Shown one piece after another: positions 35,666 through 45,439 of a stretch of 64,000 nucleotides of DNA. Source of the DNA: Roseiflexus sp. (GTDB lineage Bacteria; Chloroflexota; Chloroflexia; Chloroflexales; Roseiflexaceae); contig JAGHYV010000003.1 in the NCBI GenBank assembly GCA_017743475.1, positions 26,704 to 90,703 of the forward strand, written 5' to 3'. The notes under the pieces were generated by a model that saw only the letters and a list, made by a program, of their open reading frames with translations, was not told the DNA's origin and did not search any database. Position 1 is the stretch's first letter. Each line of letters starts with the position of its first letter. The position numbers and the translations under genes were made by a program.

Positions 35666-37555
35666 TTATCTCGGAGGCGCTTTCCGATACTTCGTGACCT
35701 CGTTGCTCATGTACAGGGTTTGCAACGAGTCGCTCATTGATGTGAAGCCGGGCCACTGCAAACCGGAGAAACCGGCGATATTCGGCTCGAAGCACTCACC
35801 GACAACATAGGGCTTGTAGATGTCGGCAACGGTACGGTGGTAGATGAAGACTGCTGGCGCTTCTTCGCACAACAATCGTTCAGCTTCCTGGAAAATCTGG
35901 ATGCGACTTGGATCGGTGCTCTCTGACGCCGCCAGCACCATCTCGTCGAATTTCTTGTTGAACCAGTTGTGGCGACCCGTGCTGAGCCAGACACCAAGCA
36001 TGTTTGACGGATCAAGGAAGTCGATACCATACGACACCATGCCGAACTGGATCTGAGTCGGCTTGGCGTTAAGCGCATCCATGAACGTCTTGAAGTCCTT
36101 GTTTGAGACCTCGACTTCGATACCATACTCCTGAGTGATGGCTGCGGCGATCGCTGCAGCGAGCGCCTGGCGAATCGGAGGCTCGTTGCGTAGCCACATA
36201 GTCAGTTTGGGGAACCCTTTGCCACCCTCGTAGCCAGCCTCCTTGAGCAGTGCACGTCCACGTTCGGGGTCGTAGCGCTGAATGTCCTTCAACCCCTCTG
36301 AGTTTGATGCCGGGAAGCCAGGCATCAGGAAGGAATATGCTGGAATGCCCTGCATTGGCGTGATGATCGTCTTGATCAACGTATCGCGGTCGACGATATG
36401 GCTGAACGCCTTGCGTACACGCACATCGTTGAACGGCGGATTCTGGCAGTCGAAGAACAGGTAATCGGTGCGGAAGTCGCCAGCGGTCAGACGCACCTGC
36501 TTCGAGAGTTCGGGGTCTCTGGCGATGATCTCGTTGTCCGCTGTTTGCAGTTGCTCGCCAGTCACGCGGTCAACTTCGCCCGCCTGGTATCCAGCAAACA
36601 TAGCTTCGGGTCGTGCCGCGATCTGAATGACACGCTCGATCCGCGGACGGTTCGTACCTTTGTAGGTCGGGTTAATCTCGAACACCACCCGTTCGCGAGG
36701 CTTGAACTCTTTTAGAATATACGGTCCGCACGAAATGGCCTTCTCCGGGTCTGCGGTGTAGAGACCAGAGCCGTACTCTTTCAGTTTCGCAGCGCTGAGC
36801 ACTTCGCTGTAGACCAGTTTGGCAGGCAGGAAGGGCGCTGGCGTTTCGGTTTCGATCACCAGAGTGTGCTTATCTTTCGCTGTGACGCCAAGCTCTTCCA
36901 GCGGCAGTTCGCCAGCAACGCACTTGTCCCAGTTCTTGATCGCTCCCGGCGCACTGTAGTACCATGCAAAGTCCCAGGCATGCTTCGGGTCAGCAGCGTA
37001 GCGGAAGGTCGCCACAAAGTCCTCCGCCGTCACTGGTGTGCCATCACTCCAGACCAGATTGGGGTCCAGGTTGAACGTCCAGACTTTGCCTGTCTCATCG
37101 GACGACCACGAGAGCGCGGCAGCTGGTTGCACCTGGAAGTCTTTGTTTAGACGCACGAGGGTATCGCCAGTCAGAGTGGTAATGCTGCCGAAGCCTCCCG
37201 ACTTGTAGATCGTTTCCATCTGGTTGGGGCTGGTGAAGTCAGCAGTAATGTCGAAATAGACGACAAAGGTCTGGTGTTCGAGGGGAGCAGCATTCTCCGG
37301 CAGGGTAACGCCGAGAGAGTTCTTGACTGTGCCTGCCGGTGCGACGGTCGGTGCAGGGGCAGCGGTTGGTGGCGGCGTCGGCTGTACTGGTGCAAGCGTT
37401 GGAACGGTCGTTGGCGAGGGAAGTGTCGCTGGTGGTTGGGTTGGTGCGGGTGCGGTCCCGCCGCCGCAGGCGGCAAGCGCTGCTGACCCAATACCGATAG
37501 CGGCGGCGCGCAGAAATGTGCGTCGGTTCAGTCGTGCTTTCCTGTCGTCTGTCAT
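35666..37555 (-). CDS. peptide ABC transporter substrate-binding lipoprotein (family 5)
   Basis: 629-residue extracytoplasmic solute-binding protein. Tat-type signal RRTFLRAA (residues 11-18) directly followed by lipobox LAAC (Cys30), so it is probably a Tat-exported lipoprotein. A Pro/Thr/Ala-rich linker runs to about residue 75. Family-5 features: KDFQVQPAAALSWSSDETGKVWTFNLDPNLVWSDGTPVTAEDFVATFRYA, CGPYILKEFKPRERVVFEINPTYKG, NPPFNDVRVRKAFSHIVDRDTLI. Ligand may be a peptide, but this family also binds sugars and metals. Start ATG 37553-37555; upstream AAAGGA. Confidence 0.93.
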   Translation of the reverse strand: MTDDRKARLNRRTFLRAAAIGIGSAALAACGGGTAPAPTQPPATLPSPTTVPTLAPVQPTPPPTAAPAPTVAPAGTVKNSLGVTLPENAAPLEHQTFVVYFDITADFTSPNQMETIYKSGGFGSITTLTGDTLVRLNKDFQVQPAAALSWSSDETGKVWTFNLDPNLVWSDGTPVTAEDFVATFRYAADPKHAWDFAWYYSAPGAIKNWDKCVAGELPLEELGVTAKDKHTLVIETETPAPFLPAKLVYSEVLSAAKLKEYGSGLYTADPEKAISCGPYILKEFKPRERVVFEINPTYKGTNRPRIERVIQIAARPEAMFAGYQAGEVDRVTGEQLQTADNEIIARDPELSKQVRLTAGDFRTDYLFFDCQNPPFNDVRVRKAFSHIVDRDTLIKTIITPMQGIPAYSFLMPGFPASNSEGLKDIQRYDPERGRALLKEAGYEGGKGFPKLTMWLRNEPPIRQALAAAIAAAITQEYGIEVEVSNKDFKTFMDALNAKPTQIQFGMVSYGIDFLDPSNMLGVWLSTGRHNWFNKKFDEMVLAASESTDPSRIQIFQEAERLLCEEAPAVFIYHRTVADIYKPYVVGECFEPNIAGFSGLQWPGFTSMSDSLQTLYMSNEVTKYRKAPPR

Positions 37556-37969
37556 GCGCTGGTGTTCCTTTCTATGTCCTCGTTGAAGGTGGAGAATCTA
37601 TCACGCACACGCGCTCGCGTGTTGCGCTTCTTCAGTGCGTTGCCTGCGGCATGGTACAGCATTCGTAGCATAGGAACAGGTTTGCTCTGCGCAATGATTA
37701 TGGATATGATCAGACCGCGCCCGTGTGGCGCAATGGTGACTTCCTGGACACCCGTAGCAGATTTGTGATGACAACCGTTGTCGGGAATCATTCACCAGAA
37801 GCGAAGATGTGGAGAAATCATAACACTACCTGAATCGTTTGTCAATGTTTGGTTAAGTCCGAAGCGCTGCGCACGCGTCTGGTTCACCTTTTCCCGATCA
37901 TTCCCCAATTGTGGTACACTTCCCCGTTGAAATTGTCGAGCATTCTCGCTTCATTTGATTGAGAACAGT
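37556..37969. other. 414-bp divergent regulatory region
   Basis: Separates the transport operon (minus) from the tricorn pseudogene (plus). Holds the strong minus-strand promoter at 37817-37845 and, on the plus strand, TGGTACACT at 37912-37920 about 50 bp before the pseudogene start. The minus-strand leader would be about 255 nt; I see no recognisable riboswitch in it. Confidence 0.6.
37817..37845 (-). promoter_or_regulatory. sigma-70-type promoter for peptide transport operon
   Basis: Minus strand: TTGACA (37845-37840), 17-bp spacer, TATGAT (37822-37817), with TGT before the -10. Consensus -35 with optimal spacing. Confidence 0.75.
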
Positions 37970-40900
37970 ATGAGTACGCACGGATATTATCGCTGGCCAA
38001 CCCATAACGACACCGTTGTCTTTGTTTGTGAAGATCATCTCTGGTCGGTTGCCGCGTCGGGCGGCGTGGCGCGACGGTTGACCGCGAACCCTGGCGGTAT
38101 ACAGTCGCCAGCGCTTTCACCGGATGGTGCATTGCTGGCGTTCGTCGGACGCGATGAGGGTCCGGGGGAAGTCTTTGTGATGCCAGCAGTGGGCGGTGAA
38201 GCGCGTCGGCTGACGTTTCTCGGCGAAACCATGCGCGTATGCGGGTGGAGTCGCGATAGGCGCGATATTTTGTTTGCCTGTTCTACACATTCACCGTTTT
38301 CGCGGTCTCCCCTGCTGTACGTGGTTGCTGCTGATGGCGGCGAGCCGCACCTTCTTCCAAATGGTCCGGCGATTCATGTGTCGTATGGACTGAGCAGCGG
38401 CGTAGTTATCGAGCGCAGCGAGAGCGACCTGGCGCGCTAGAAGCGGTATTGTGGCAGACGCACCGGCGATGTGTGGATCGACCCGGAAGGCAGCGGCGAG
38501 TGGCGGCGTCTGATCTCGCTCCCCGGCAATATTGCTATTCCACTGTGGGTTGGCGATCGGATCTATTTTGTGTCCGATCACGAATGTGTCGAAAATCTCT
38601 ATTCATTGCCTGCCGACCGGCGAGGATCTTCAACGGCGCACGTGGCACCGTGAATACTACGCGTGTTTTCCGTCTACCGATGGACGGCGGATCATCTACC
38701 ACGCTGGTGCGGATCTCTACCTGTTTGATCCGGCTATGAATGAATCGCGCAAGATCAAGATCGAATTGCACAGCCCGCGAACGCAGCGAAAACGTCGCTT
38801 TGTCGATCCAGCACGTTTTCTTCAGAGTGTTGCGCTGCATCCAGAGGGGCACTCGCTCGTCGCCGTTGTTCGCGGCAAGCCATTTACATACGGCAACGTT
38901 GCAGCACGGCGACCCTGGCGCGATGCGCTATCGCCTGGCTGACTAGTTGCCCGACGGCAGGCGGATTGTGGTGGTAAGCGATGCCGCAGGCGAAGAGATG
39001 CTGGAAGTCTACCCGGTCGGATTTGGCGATGGTCAGGTCGCTCCCAAAACGGACGTTGCGGATGTCCAGCCCAGAACAGGATCATCGACATTGCTGTTTG
39101 AGGAACCGGTGCGTTTGGACGGACTCGATATCGGTCGTCCTCTGACGCTCGCCGTCTCACCCAAAGCGCCGCTTGTCGCACTTGCGAATAAATAAACGGA
39201 ATGAATTGCTGCTGGTCGATCTGAATGATCGCTCCGTGCGACTGCTTGATCGCAGTCGATATGCCTCTATGCCCGGCATCGCCTGGTCGCCAGATGGACA
39301 CTGGCTTGCGTATGGCTTTTGGGAAACGGAGCAGACATCAGTGATTAAGGCGTGCGAGGTCGCTACCGGGACGATCACCCCGGTCACGCAACCGGTGCTG
39401 GTTGTATCGATCTCCAGCGTTCGATCCAAAAGTATCTCTATTTCATTTCATACCGCGATCTCGATCCGGTGCGTGATGAGATTCATTTCGACCTGGGATT
39501 TCCTCGTGGTGCCGTTTCTGGTGACGTTACGCGCCGATCTGCGTTCGCCGTTTGTGCCGGGTCCGCATCCGCTGGAACAGCCGACGATAAAGCCCGCTTC
39601 CAGCGAAGCGCCATCAGGTCAGGAAGAAGCCAGTGATCCGAAAGAGGTGTCGTCGTCCGAGAAAAGCATCGTTATTGATCTGGAAGGCATTACCGACCGG
39701 ATTGTTGCGTTTCCTGTATCAGTTGGGCGGTACGGGCAGATCGCTGGAATACCGGGAAAGGCCGCTCTTCACTGTTTTTCCAATCGAAGGCATGCTGAGT
39801 CAGGCGCAGACGTCGGGCTATACGTCGGCAAGTCGCGGTCGTCTTGATGTCTACGATTTCGAGACTCTGAGTAGCGACACGTTGATCGATGGTGTCTCGC
39901 ACTTTGCCCTTTCACGCGATGCAAAGACGCTGATCTACCGTTCTGGCAATCGGGTGCGTGTTGTTAGGGCGGGCGAGAAACCGAAGGATAACAGCTCTGA
40001 GCCTGGACGGAAGAGCGGATGGATCGATCTCGCGCGCATCGAACTGCTGGTCTCGCCGCCAGCGGAGTGGAGGCAGATGTACCGCGGAGCCCGGCGTCTC
40101 TAGCGCGATCATTTCTGGACACCGGATATGTCGGGAGTCAACTGGCTAGCGGTCTATCATCGCTACCTGCCATTGCTTGATCGGGTTGCGACCCGCGGCA
40201 AATTTTCCGATCTGCTGTGGGAGATGCAGTGCGAACTGGGAACATCGCATGCCTACGAATATGGTAGTGATTACCGCCCTGAGCCGCGCTACAGCCCTGG
40301 CAGATTGGGCGCAGATCTGCGCTACGACGCCGAGACCGACTGTTATGTGGTTGAGCGTGTGATCCGGGGTGATGTATGGGACGAGCGCGCCAGTTCATCG
40401 CTGGCACGGCCAGGGATCAACATCGTGCTCGGCGACCGCCTGATCGCAATTGGCGGGTGTCGAGTTGGGCGACATGTATCGCCGCACGAATTGCTGATCA
40501 ACCAGGCAGGCAGCGAGGTGTCGTTGACCTTTATGAAATGGTACGCTGCGATCGGTGACCATCAAGGCGCTCTATGACGAGAGTCGCGCGCGCTATCGGG
40601 AATGGGCCGAACGGAACCAGCAGATCGTCCACGAAGCAACGCAGGGGTGCATCGGGTATCTCCACATCCCCGATATGCAGGCACGTGGGTATGCCGAGTT
40701 CCACCGCGGCTTTCTTACTGGGGTTGTGTATGAGGGTTGATCGTTGACCTGCGGTATAATACAGGTGGCTTTGTTTCGCCGTTAATCGTCGAGAAATTGA
40801 AGCGTCTTGGATACGATGTTTCACGCTGGGGCGAACCTGAGCCTTACCCACCAGAGTCGGTGATGGGACCAATGGCGGCGATCATCAACGAAGCTGCCGA

Positions 40901-41261
40901 ATCCGATGGTGACATCATCGGCCACGTCTTCAAGATAATGAAACTCGGTCCGCTGATCGGCAGGCGCACGTGGGGCGGGATCATCGGCATCCGACCGCGC
41001 GATACCCTGATAAATGGCGGCGTGACCACACAACCGGAGTTTTCCTTCTGGTCGGCGGAGGCAGGCTGGCAACTGGAGAATCGCGGCGTTGAACCGGATA
41101 TTGAAGTCGAAATGCGACCACAGGATTACGTTGCGGGCGTCGATCCGCAACTCGAGCGCGCAATTGCTGAAGTGCCGCGCCTGATGCAGGATCACGCGCC
41201 TAAACTTCCCGATTTTGGCGAGCGACCGCGCCTGCCCTTGCCGGAGGAAGTTGAGGATTGA
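37970..41261 (+). pseudogene. tricorn protease homologue, multiply frameshifted
   Basis: Collinear with a full-length tricorn-type protease (about 1,097 codons) but spread over all three frames. N-terminal beta-propeller start (MSTHGYYRWPTHNDTVVF), second propeller, PDZ-like domain (GINIVLGDRLIAIGG), S41 core (LIVDLRYNTGGF frame-broken; ESDGDIIGHVFKI with the nucleophile Ser retained; GPLIGRRTWGG). In-frame TAG codons at 38438, 38944 and 40101. Frame changes near 38615, 38900, 39190 (a duplicated AATA), 39425, 39515, 39750, 40550 and 40735 (loss of one G). Tricorn normally forms a cytoplasmic hexamer degrading peptides to di- and tripeptides. With this many lesions it cannot be functional. 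Confidence 0.9.
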
Positions 41262-41340
41262 AGGTTGAAGGTTGGAACGTTGAGGGTTGAAGGTTGGAAT
41301 GTTGCAGGTTGCGGGTTGCAGGTTGCAGGTTGAACGTTGA
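41262..41340 (+). repeat. heptanucleotide repeat array, GGTTGAA/GGTTGCA type
   Basis: Starts at the end of the tricorn pseudogene. About eleven 7-bp units such as AGGTTGA, AGGTTGG, AACGTTG and AGGTTGC. Directly joined to the next array, whose unit is different. Confidence 0.85.
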
Positions 41341-41457
41341 ACCCGGTTCTCAGTTCTCGGTTCTTGATTCTTGGTTCTCAGTTCTTGGTTCTTGGTTCTT
41401 GGTTCTCGGTTCTTGGTTCTCAGTTCTTGGTTCTTGGTTCCTGGTTCTCGGTTCTCC
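41341..41457 (+). repeat. heptanucleotide repeat array, GGTTCTY type
   Basis: About sixteen 7-bp units (GGTTCTC, AGTTCTC, GGTTCTT, GATTCTT) running to 2 bp before the methyltransferase ATG. The units contain no stop codon, so the reading frames through the array stay open. The same unit, same strand relative to the gene, lies before tyrS at 59184-59256. Confidence 0.9.
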
Positions 41458-41459
41458 AT

Positions 41460-42281
41460 ATGCCAGGCATTTCATTTGATCGTGCAGTTGATTATTACGA
41501 CGCTACCCGCGGCTATCCGCCGGGTGTTGCGGAACGTCTCCGAGATGCAATCATCGCAACTCTTGAACTGAGCCGGAGTGCACAGATACTGGAAGCTGGC
41601 GTCGGGACCGGACGTATCGCCATTCCGTTCATCGAGGCGGGATACTTCTACGCTGGAGTCGATCTCTCGCGTCGGATGATGGAGCAACTGCGCCGGAAGC
41701 TCGATAGTCGAGTCCACCGCGTGCATCTGATATGCGGCGATGCGATGCAACTGCCCATAGCCGACTCAACCTTCGACGCTGTAGTGATGGTTCACGTGCT
41801 CCATCTGGTAGAGGACTGGCGTCAGGTGCTGAATGAAGCGCATCGTGTGCTGCGACCAGGGGGGGCTATCGTGCTTGCCGACGATGTACGTGGTGAATGT
41901 GACAGCGCGGATCACACGCCACGCGCCCAGGTGCAGCGCGCTTGGTCCACCATTCTTGATGAACTGAACGTGCCACTGGATCAGCGCCGTGATGGTGCAC
42001 TGCACGGTCTGGACGAACGCTTTCGGAATCATCTTCAGACGCTCGGAGCGATGGTTGAGCGTACAACGCTGATCACCTATCGCCAGCAACCGCAAACAGT
42101 CCGTGAGGTTGCACGCAGGTATCAGGAGCGAATGTACAGCAGTTGTTGGATGCTACCGGACCATATCCACGCCGAGGCAGCGCGACGCCTGCAACACTGG
42201 GTCGATCAGCAGTGTCCCGATCCTGATACGCCGCGCGACGCACTGGCGCGGATCGAGGCCCTAATTGCACGCTGGACGTAG
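41460..42281 (+). CDS. class I SAM-dependent methyltransferase
   Basis: 273-residue cytoplasmic methyltransferase. Motif I ILEAGVGTGRIAIPF (SAM-binding Gly-rich loop, about residues 42-56), acidic loop YAGVDLSRRMMEQL, motif II-like LPIADSTFDAVVMVHVLHLVEDW, and post-motif RVLRPGGAIVLAD. UbiE/type-11 style; substrate unknown. Start ATG 41460 (MPGISFDRAVDYYDATRGYP, typical for this family) is immediately preceded by the heptamer array, and no Shine-Dalgarno sequence is present. In-frame extension into the array (from 41337) is open but would be repetitive peptide. Confidence 0.9.
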   Translation: MPGISFDRAVDYYDATRGYPPGVAERLRDAIIATLELSRSAQILEAGVGTGRIAIPFIEAGYFYAGVDLSRRMMEQLRRKLDSRVHRVHLICGDAMQLPIADSTFDAVVMVHVLHLVEDWRQVLNEAHRVLRPGGAIVLADDVRGECDSADHTPRAQVQRAWSTILDELNVPLDQRRDGALHGLDERFRNHLQTLGAMVERTTLITYRQQPQTVREVARRYQERMYSSCWMLPDHIHAEAARRLQHWVDQQCPDPDTPRDALARIEALIARWT

Positions 42282-42332
42282 CCTGGCGGATCATCGCTGC
42301 GCGCCGACACCCCGGAATTCGGTTCCAGTGAC

Positions 42333-42361
42333 AAAAAAACTGGAGGGTGCATCCCCTCCAG
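42333..42361 (-). terminator. rho-independent terminator of DUF2892 gene
   Basis: Minus strand: CTGGAGGGG-ATGCA-CCCTCCAG followed by TTTTTTT. Perfect eight-pair stem and U-run, 28 bp after the DUF2892 stop. It may also serve the methyltransferase gene from the other side. Confidence 0.85.
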
Positions 42362-42388
42362 TCACCTCGTCTGGGAGGTTCAACATTA

Positions 42389-42598
42389 TTACTGACTGCT
42401 GCGCTCGGTGGTATTGATGTGGAGAACCGCATACAACGGGCAAAAACCGGTCACTGCGCTGAGAATCAGCAACACAGCGATAACGGTAAGCGTAATTTGC
42501 CAGATGCCGGTCAGCCCGAAGAAGCCGAACAGAAACATCAACAAACCGACGCCAAGACGAATGTCGCGGTCAAGCACGCTTTCATTGACAGGTAGCAC
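42389..42598 (-). CDS. DUF2892-family small membrane protein
   Basis: 69 aa: an N-terminal amphipathic segment (NESVLDRDIRLGVGLLMFL) and two close membrane helices (LLMFLFGFFGLTGI and ITLTVIAVLLILSAVTGFCPLY). The GFCPLYA phrase is the hallmark of DUF2892, also found fused to rhodanese domains. Function unknown; often near sulfur or redox genes. Start ATG 42596-42598, with a GGGG purine run upstream. Single-gene unit with its own terminator. Confidence 0.88.
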   Translation of the reverse strand: MLPVNESVLDRDIRLGVGLLMFLFGFFGLTGIWQITLTVIAVLLILSAVTGFCPLYAVLHINTTERSSQ

Positions 42599-42748
42599 GA
42601 TGTCCCCCTTCTAGCATGTGGTGGATGAGCGGTAACCTTGTGCGGTTCATCACAAAGAACCGACAGCCCTAGTATACACACCGGAACGAACATGTTGTAA
42701 AATTCTTCACAATCCTGGGTGGTATTTTCTTAACCAAAAGGAAGAATC

Positions 42749-43837
42749 ATGCACGACACCATCATGTTCACCCGCGGCGTTCCGCCAACCGAAGCATTTC
42801 CAACCGCGCAGATCGCCGAATGTCTGGCGGCGGCGGTCGAGACGGATGCGGCAGTTGTTCTCCAGTACGGTCACCAGCCCGGTTACGCACCGCTACGAGC
42901 GCTGCTCGCCGCCGACTACGGTGTGAAGGACAACGAAATCATGGTTGCCAACGGATCATTACAGTTGCAGGATCTGCTGGCGGCGCATCTGGTGCGTCCA
43001 GGGGCAACAGTGCTGACCGAACAGCCCAGTTACGACCGCGCCATTACGACGTTTCGCCGTCGTGGTGCGCGGGTGGTCGGTATTCCCCTCGAAGCGGATG
43101 GGCTTGACGTGGCGCGTCTCGAAGCCGAGGTCAAACGGCAGACCCCGGCATTCCTCTACACTATCCCCGATTTCCAGAACCCGGCAGGGGTGACAACATC
43201 GCTGGAAAAGCGACGCGCAATTCTGGACATTGCCGAACGGTACGGCTTCTGGGTGATCGAGGACATTCCCTATCGATTGCTGCGCTACCGTGGCGAGAGT
43301 GTGCCGATGATGCGTGCGATCAACCCGGAACGTGTAATCACCATCACGTCGTTCAGCAAACTCCTCAGTCCCGGTATGCGCGTTGGCTATCTGGTGGCGC
43401 CATCGTCGCTGGTGGCGGCGGTGACGAAGGAAGCGGAGAACACATATCTTTCACCAGTGCTCCCGACGCAGGCGGCAGTTGCAGAGTTTATCCGGCGTGG
43501 CTGGATGGCGCCGAACATCGAGCGGCTGAAAGCACTCTACCGCCCTCGCTGGGAAGCGATGATGAACGCCGTGCGACGCTACCTGAGCGGCGTCGTCGCT
43601 TCCGAACCGGATGGCGGCTTCTTCATCAGCGTCACCCTGCCAGCTGACGCCAATACCCGCAACCTGGTTGCGCGCGCGAAGGAAATCGGCCTGGTGTTGA
43701 CCGAAGGGCAGGCATTCTTCGCCGAACCTGATGAAGGTCCGGCGCCGAATGGTGAACGCTTTGTTCGGCTGCCGTTCTGTGCGGTGACACCAGATCAGAT
43801 CGATGAAGGCGTGCGTCGGTTGGCGTCGCTGCTGTAA
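42749..43837 (+). CDS. PLP-dependent aminotransferase (class I/II, LysN/MocR-like)
   Basis: 362 aa, fold-type I aminotransferase. Lysine for the PLP Schiff base is in TSFSKLLSPGMRVGYL (about residue 213), with the pyrimidine-ring Asp in WVIEDIPY and the Asn in DFQNPAGVTTS; ANGSLQLQDLLA contacts the cofactor phosphate. It lacks an N-terminal GntR DNA-binding domain, so it is an enzyme, not a MocR regulator. Closest style is 2-aminoadipate/aromatic transaminase; the amino acid is not certain. Ribosome-binding site AAAGGAAGA 4 bp before ATG 42749. Confidence 0.9.
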   Translation: MHDTIMFTRGVPPTEAFPTAQIAECLAAAVETDAAVVLQYGHQPGYAPLRALLAADYGVKDNEIMVANGSLQLQDLLAAHLVRPGATVLTEQPSYDRAITTFRRRGARVVGIPLEADGLDVARLEAEVKRQTPAFLYTIPDFQNPAGVTTSLEKRRAILDIAERYGFWVIEDIPYRLLRYRGESVPMMRAINPERVITITSFSKLLSPGMRVGYLVAPSSLVAAVTKEAENTYLSPVLPTQAAVAEFIRRGWMAPNIERLKALYRPRWEAMMNAVRRYLSGVVASEPDGGFFISVTLPADANTRNLVARAKEIGLVLTEGQAFFAEPDEGPAPNGERFVRLPFCAVTPDQIDEGVRRLASLL

Positions 43838-43884
43838 ACGACGCGGGCGCGCGGTCATCGATGTGCTGCACGCCCGCGCTGCGT

Positions 43885-44679
43885 CTACTCATTATTAATC
43901 GCCAGCAGATACCCCTTCCCCCGCACATTTAGGATGTAGCGCGGCGAACTGGGGTCTGGCTCCAGTTTCTGGCGCAAATGGTGGATGTGGGGCTTGATCA
44001 GTTCGCCAGCTTCAAGATCGCTGGCATCATACCCCTGGGCGCACTTGACCAGCTGACTGTAGGAAAGCATCGTGCCAGCGTGTTCTGCCAGGCAGAGGAG
44101 CACGCGAAACTCAGTAGGCGTAAGCGCCAGCGTCCGCCCGCCGAGTGTGGCTACCTGACGCCATGTGTCGAGCTGCAACTGCCCGATGACAATCGTCCGC
44201 TCCGTTTGCGGCGCTGGAGGCGTCTCGGCGGTCGCTGCGACCGAGCCGCGCAGTTCCTGAACCGCTGCTTCGACAGCATTCAGCAGCGCGCGTCGGCGTT
44301 GTTCGGCAGCGTGCGCCTGTAGCGCTGCTTGAACGCGCTCGAGCACCTTCGCCGGTTCAGTGTTCTTCAACAGATAGTCGAAGATGCCCTGGCGTAACCC
44401 TTCGACAGCGGTTTCGAGCGAGCCGTGCCCAGTCAGGATGATGATCGGCACGTCAGGATGGCGCGCACGGGCTGCGGATACCACCTGCATTCCGTCAACA
44501 CCAGGCATCTTGAGATCGATGATCAGGAGGTCGAACGCCTGCTTTTCGAGAAGGGCGATCGCCTCAGCGCCGCCGGAAGCGGTCGTTACGTCATAGCCAG
44601 CACGTGTCAGCATTGCGCCCAGCGTTAGCCGAATGTTGGCTTCGTCGTCAACTAGCAGGATTCGCTCTGATTGGCTCAT
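43885..44679 (-). CDS. response regulator with winged-helix output domain
   Basis: 264 aa. Receiver domain residues 4-120: acidic pocket VDDEANIR, phospho-acceptor Asp in LLIIDLKMPGVDGM (about 55), Thr in IILTGHGS, Lys in YLLKNTEP. A coiled linker of about 50 residues follows, then an OmpR/PhoB-type winged helix (LTPTEFRVLLCLAEHAG, IKPHIHHLRQKLEPDPSSPRYILNVRGKGYLL). No histidine kinase gene is adjacent. Start ATG 44677-44679 with GGGGAGG close by; an in-frame ATG at 44709 is less likely. Consensus promoter about 70 bp upstream. Confidence 0.92.
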   Translation of the reverse strand: MSQSERILLVDDEANIRLTLGAMLTRAGYDVTTASGGAEAIALLEKQAFDLLIIDLKMPGVDGMQVVSAARARHPDVPIIILTGHGSLETAVEGLRQGIFDYLLKNTEPAKVLERVQAALQAHAAEQRRRALLNAVEAAVQELRGSVAATAETPPAPQTERTIVIGQLQLDTWRQVATLGGRTLALTPTEFRVLLCLAEHAGTMLSYSQLVKCAQGYDASDLEAGELIKPHIHHLRQKLEPDPSSPRYILNVRGKGYLLAINNE

Positions 44680-45032
44680 TGCCTCCCCTTTCACAGGCGC
44701 ACGGTGCATGCGGCGCGAACAAACATCATGCATGGTCTGTTCGATGGATGGTAGCACCAAAAGTGGAGAAATGTCAACTCAGATCGCGCATTGGAATCTC
44801 ATGTCAAAAAAACATCTAGCACATGCCCACCTTTTGTAGTATACTGTTATCAACCGAATCGTTACCTTGTGAGAAATTCCACAAGCTTTTGTCGTGTCAG
44901 AAGGTATGCCGACCTAGAAAGGCTCCTCCCACGAACGCAGGAAGCCGCTGTCGGCGGAAGCGTCTGGATCTGTGCGCAGTCCGCTGATATGTGTGGTCGT
45001 CGATGACCCCTAGTTCAGAAGGAGGCAGGTCA
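44680..45032. other. divergent intergenic region
   Basis: 353 bp between the response regulator (minus) and winged-helix gene (plus). Holds the minus-strand promoter at 44748-44777; on the plus strand TAGTATACT near 44846-44854 is a weak -10 candidate. Nothing else recognised. Confidence 0.5.
44748..44777 (-). promoter_or_regulatory. promoter for response regulator gene
   Basis: Minus strand: TTGACA (44777-44772), 18-bp spacer, TACCAT (44753-44748) preceded by TGC. Consensus -35 plus extended -10. Confidence 0.65.
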
Positions 45033-45425
45033 ATGATCGACCAGAGTGTGCGTTCGTTGCTTGAGGATGTGGTCGATACACCGCTCAAACTGCAACTTGT
45101 GCTGCTGTTTGTTGAGCATCAGCAGTTGCGCGCTACTGCCGCGCAAGTAGCGAATCGCATGTACCGCGATATATGGAGTACGCGCGAGGCGCTGCGCGAA
45201 CTGGCAGAGAGCGGGGTGTTGTCTGAGACAACGACGAGAGAGGGTCCAGTCTACGCATTCTGTCCGTCGTGTGAACTGGCGGAACCGATCCGTCGCCTGG
45301 TGCAGTGCTACAACGAGCCGCTGGAACGTGATCGGCTGCACCGCACGCTGCGCGAGATTGCTGGTGATGCATCGTACCGCAGGGCGATGCGTATGGGTAT
45401 TGCCTTTGAAAGCATGAGTTTTTAG
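45033..45425 (+). CDS. small winged-helix/HTH protein
   Basis: 130 aa. The middle reads as a winged helix: [50 protein letters not shown], with a recognition helix ([13 protein letters not shown]) and a wing. A C-terminal helical tail ([15 protein letters not shown]) could mediate dimerisation. Probably a DNA-binding regulator, though no named family is certain. Start ATG 45033 with GGAGG 6-7 bp upstream. The sulfite-oxidase-like gene follows after 14 bp, so it may control or be co-expressed with that enzyme. Confidence 0.7.
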   Translation: MIDQSVRSLLEDVVDTPLKLQLVLLFVEHQQLRATAAQVANRMYRDIWSTREALRELAESGVLSETTTREGPVYAFCPSCELAEPIRRLVQCYNEPLERDRLHRTLREIAGDASYRRAMRMGIAFESMSF

Positions 45426-45439
45426 AAATCTGGAGCAGT

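Noticed and set aside
41294..41571. Small plus-strand ORFs starting in the heptamer arrays
   Set aside because: They arise because the 7-bp units lack stop codons; the peptides are simple repeats of the VLGSWF type.
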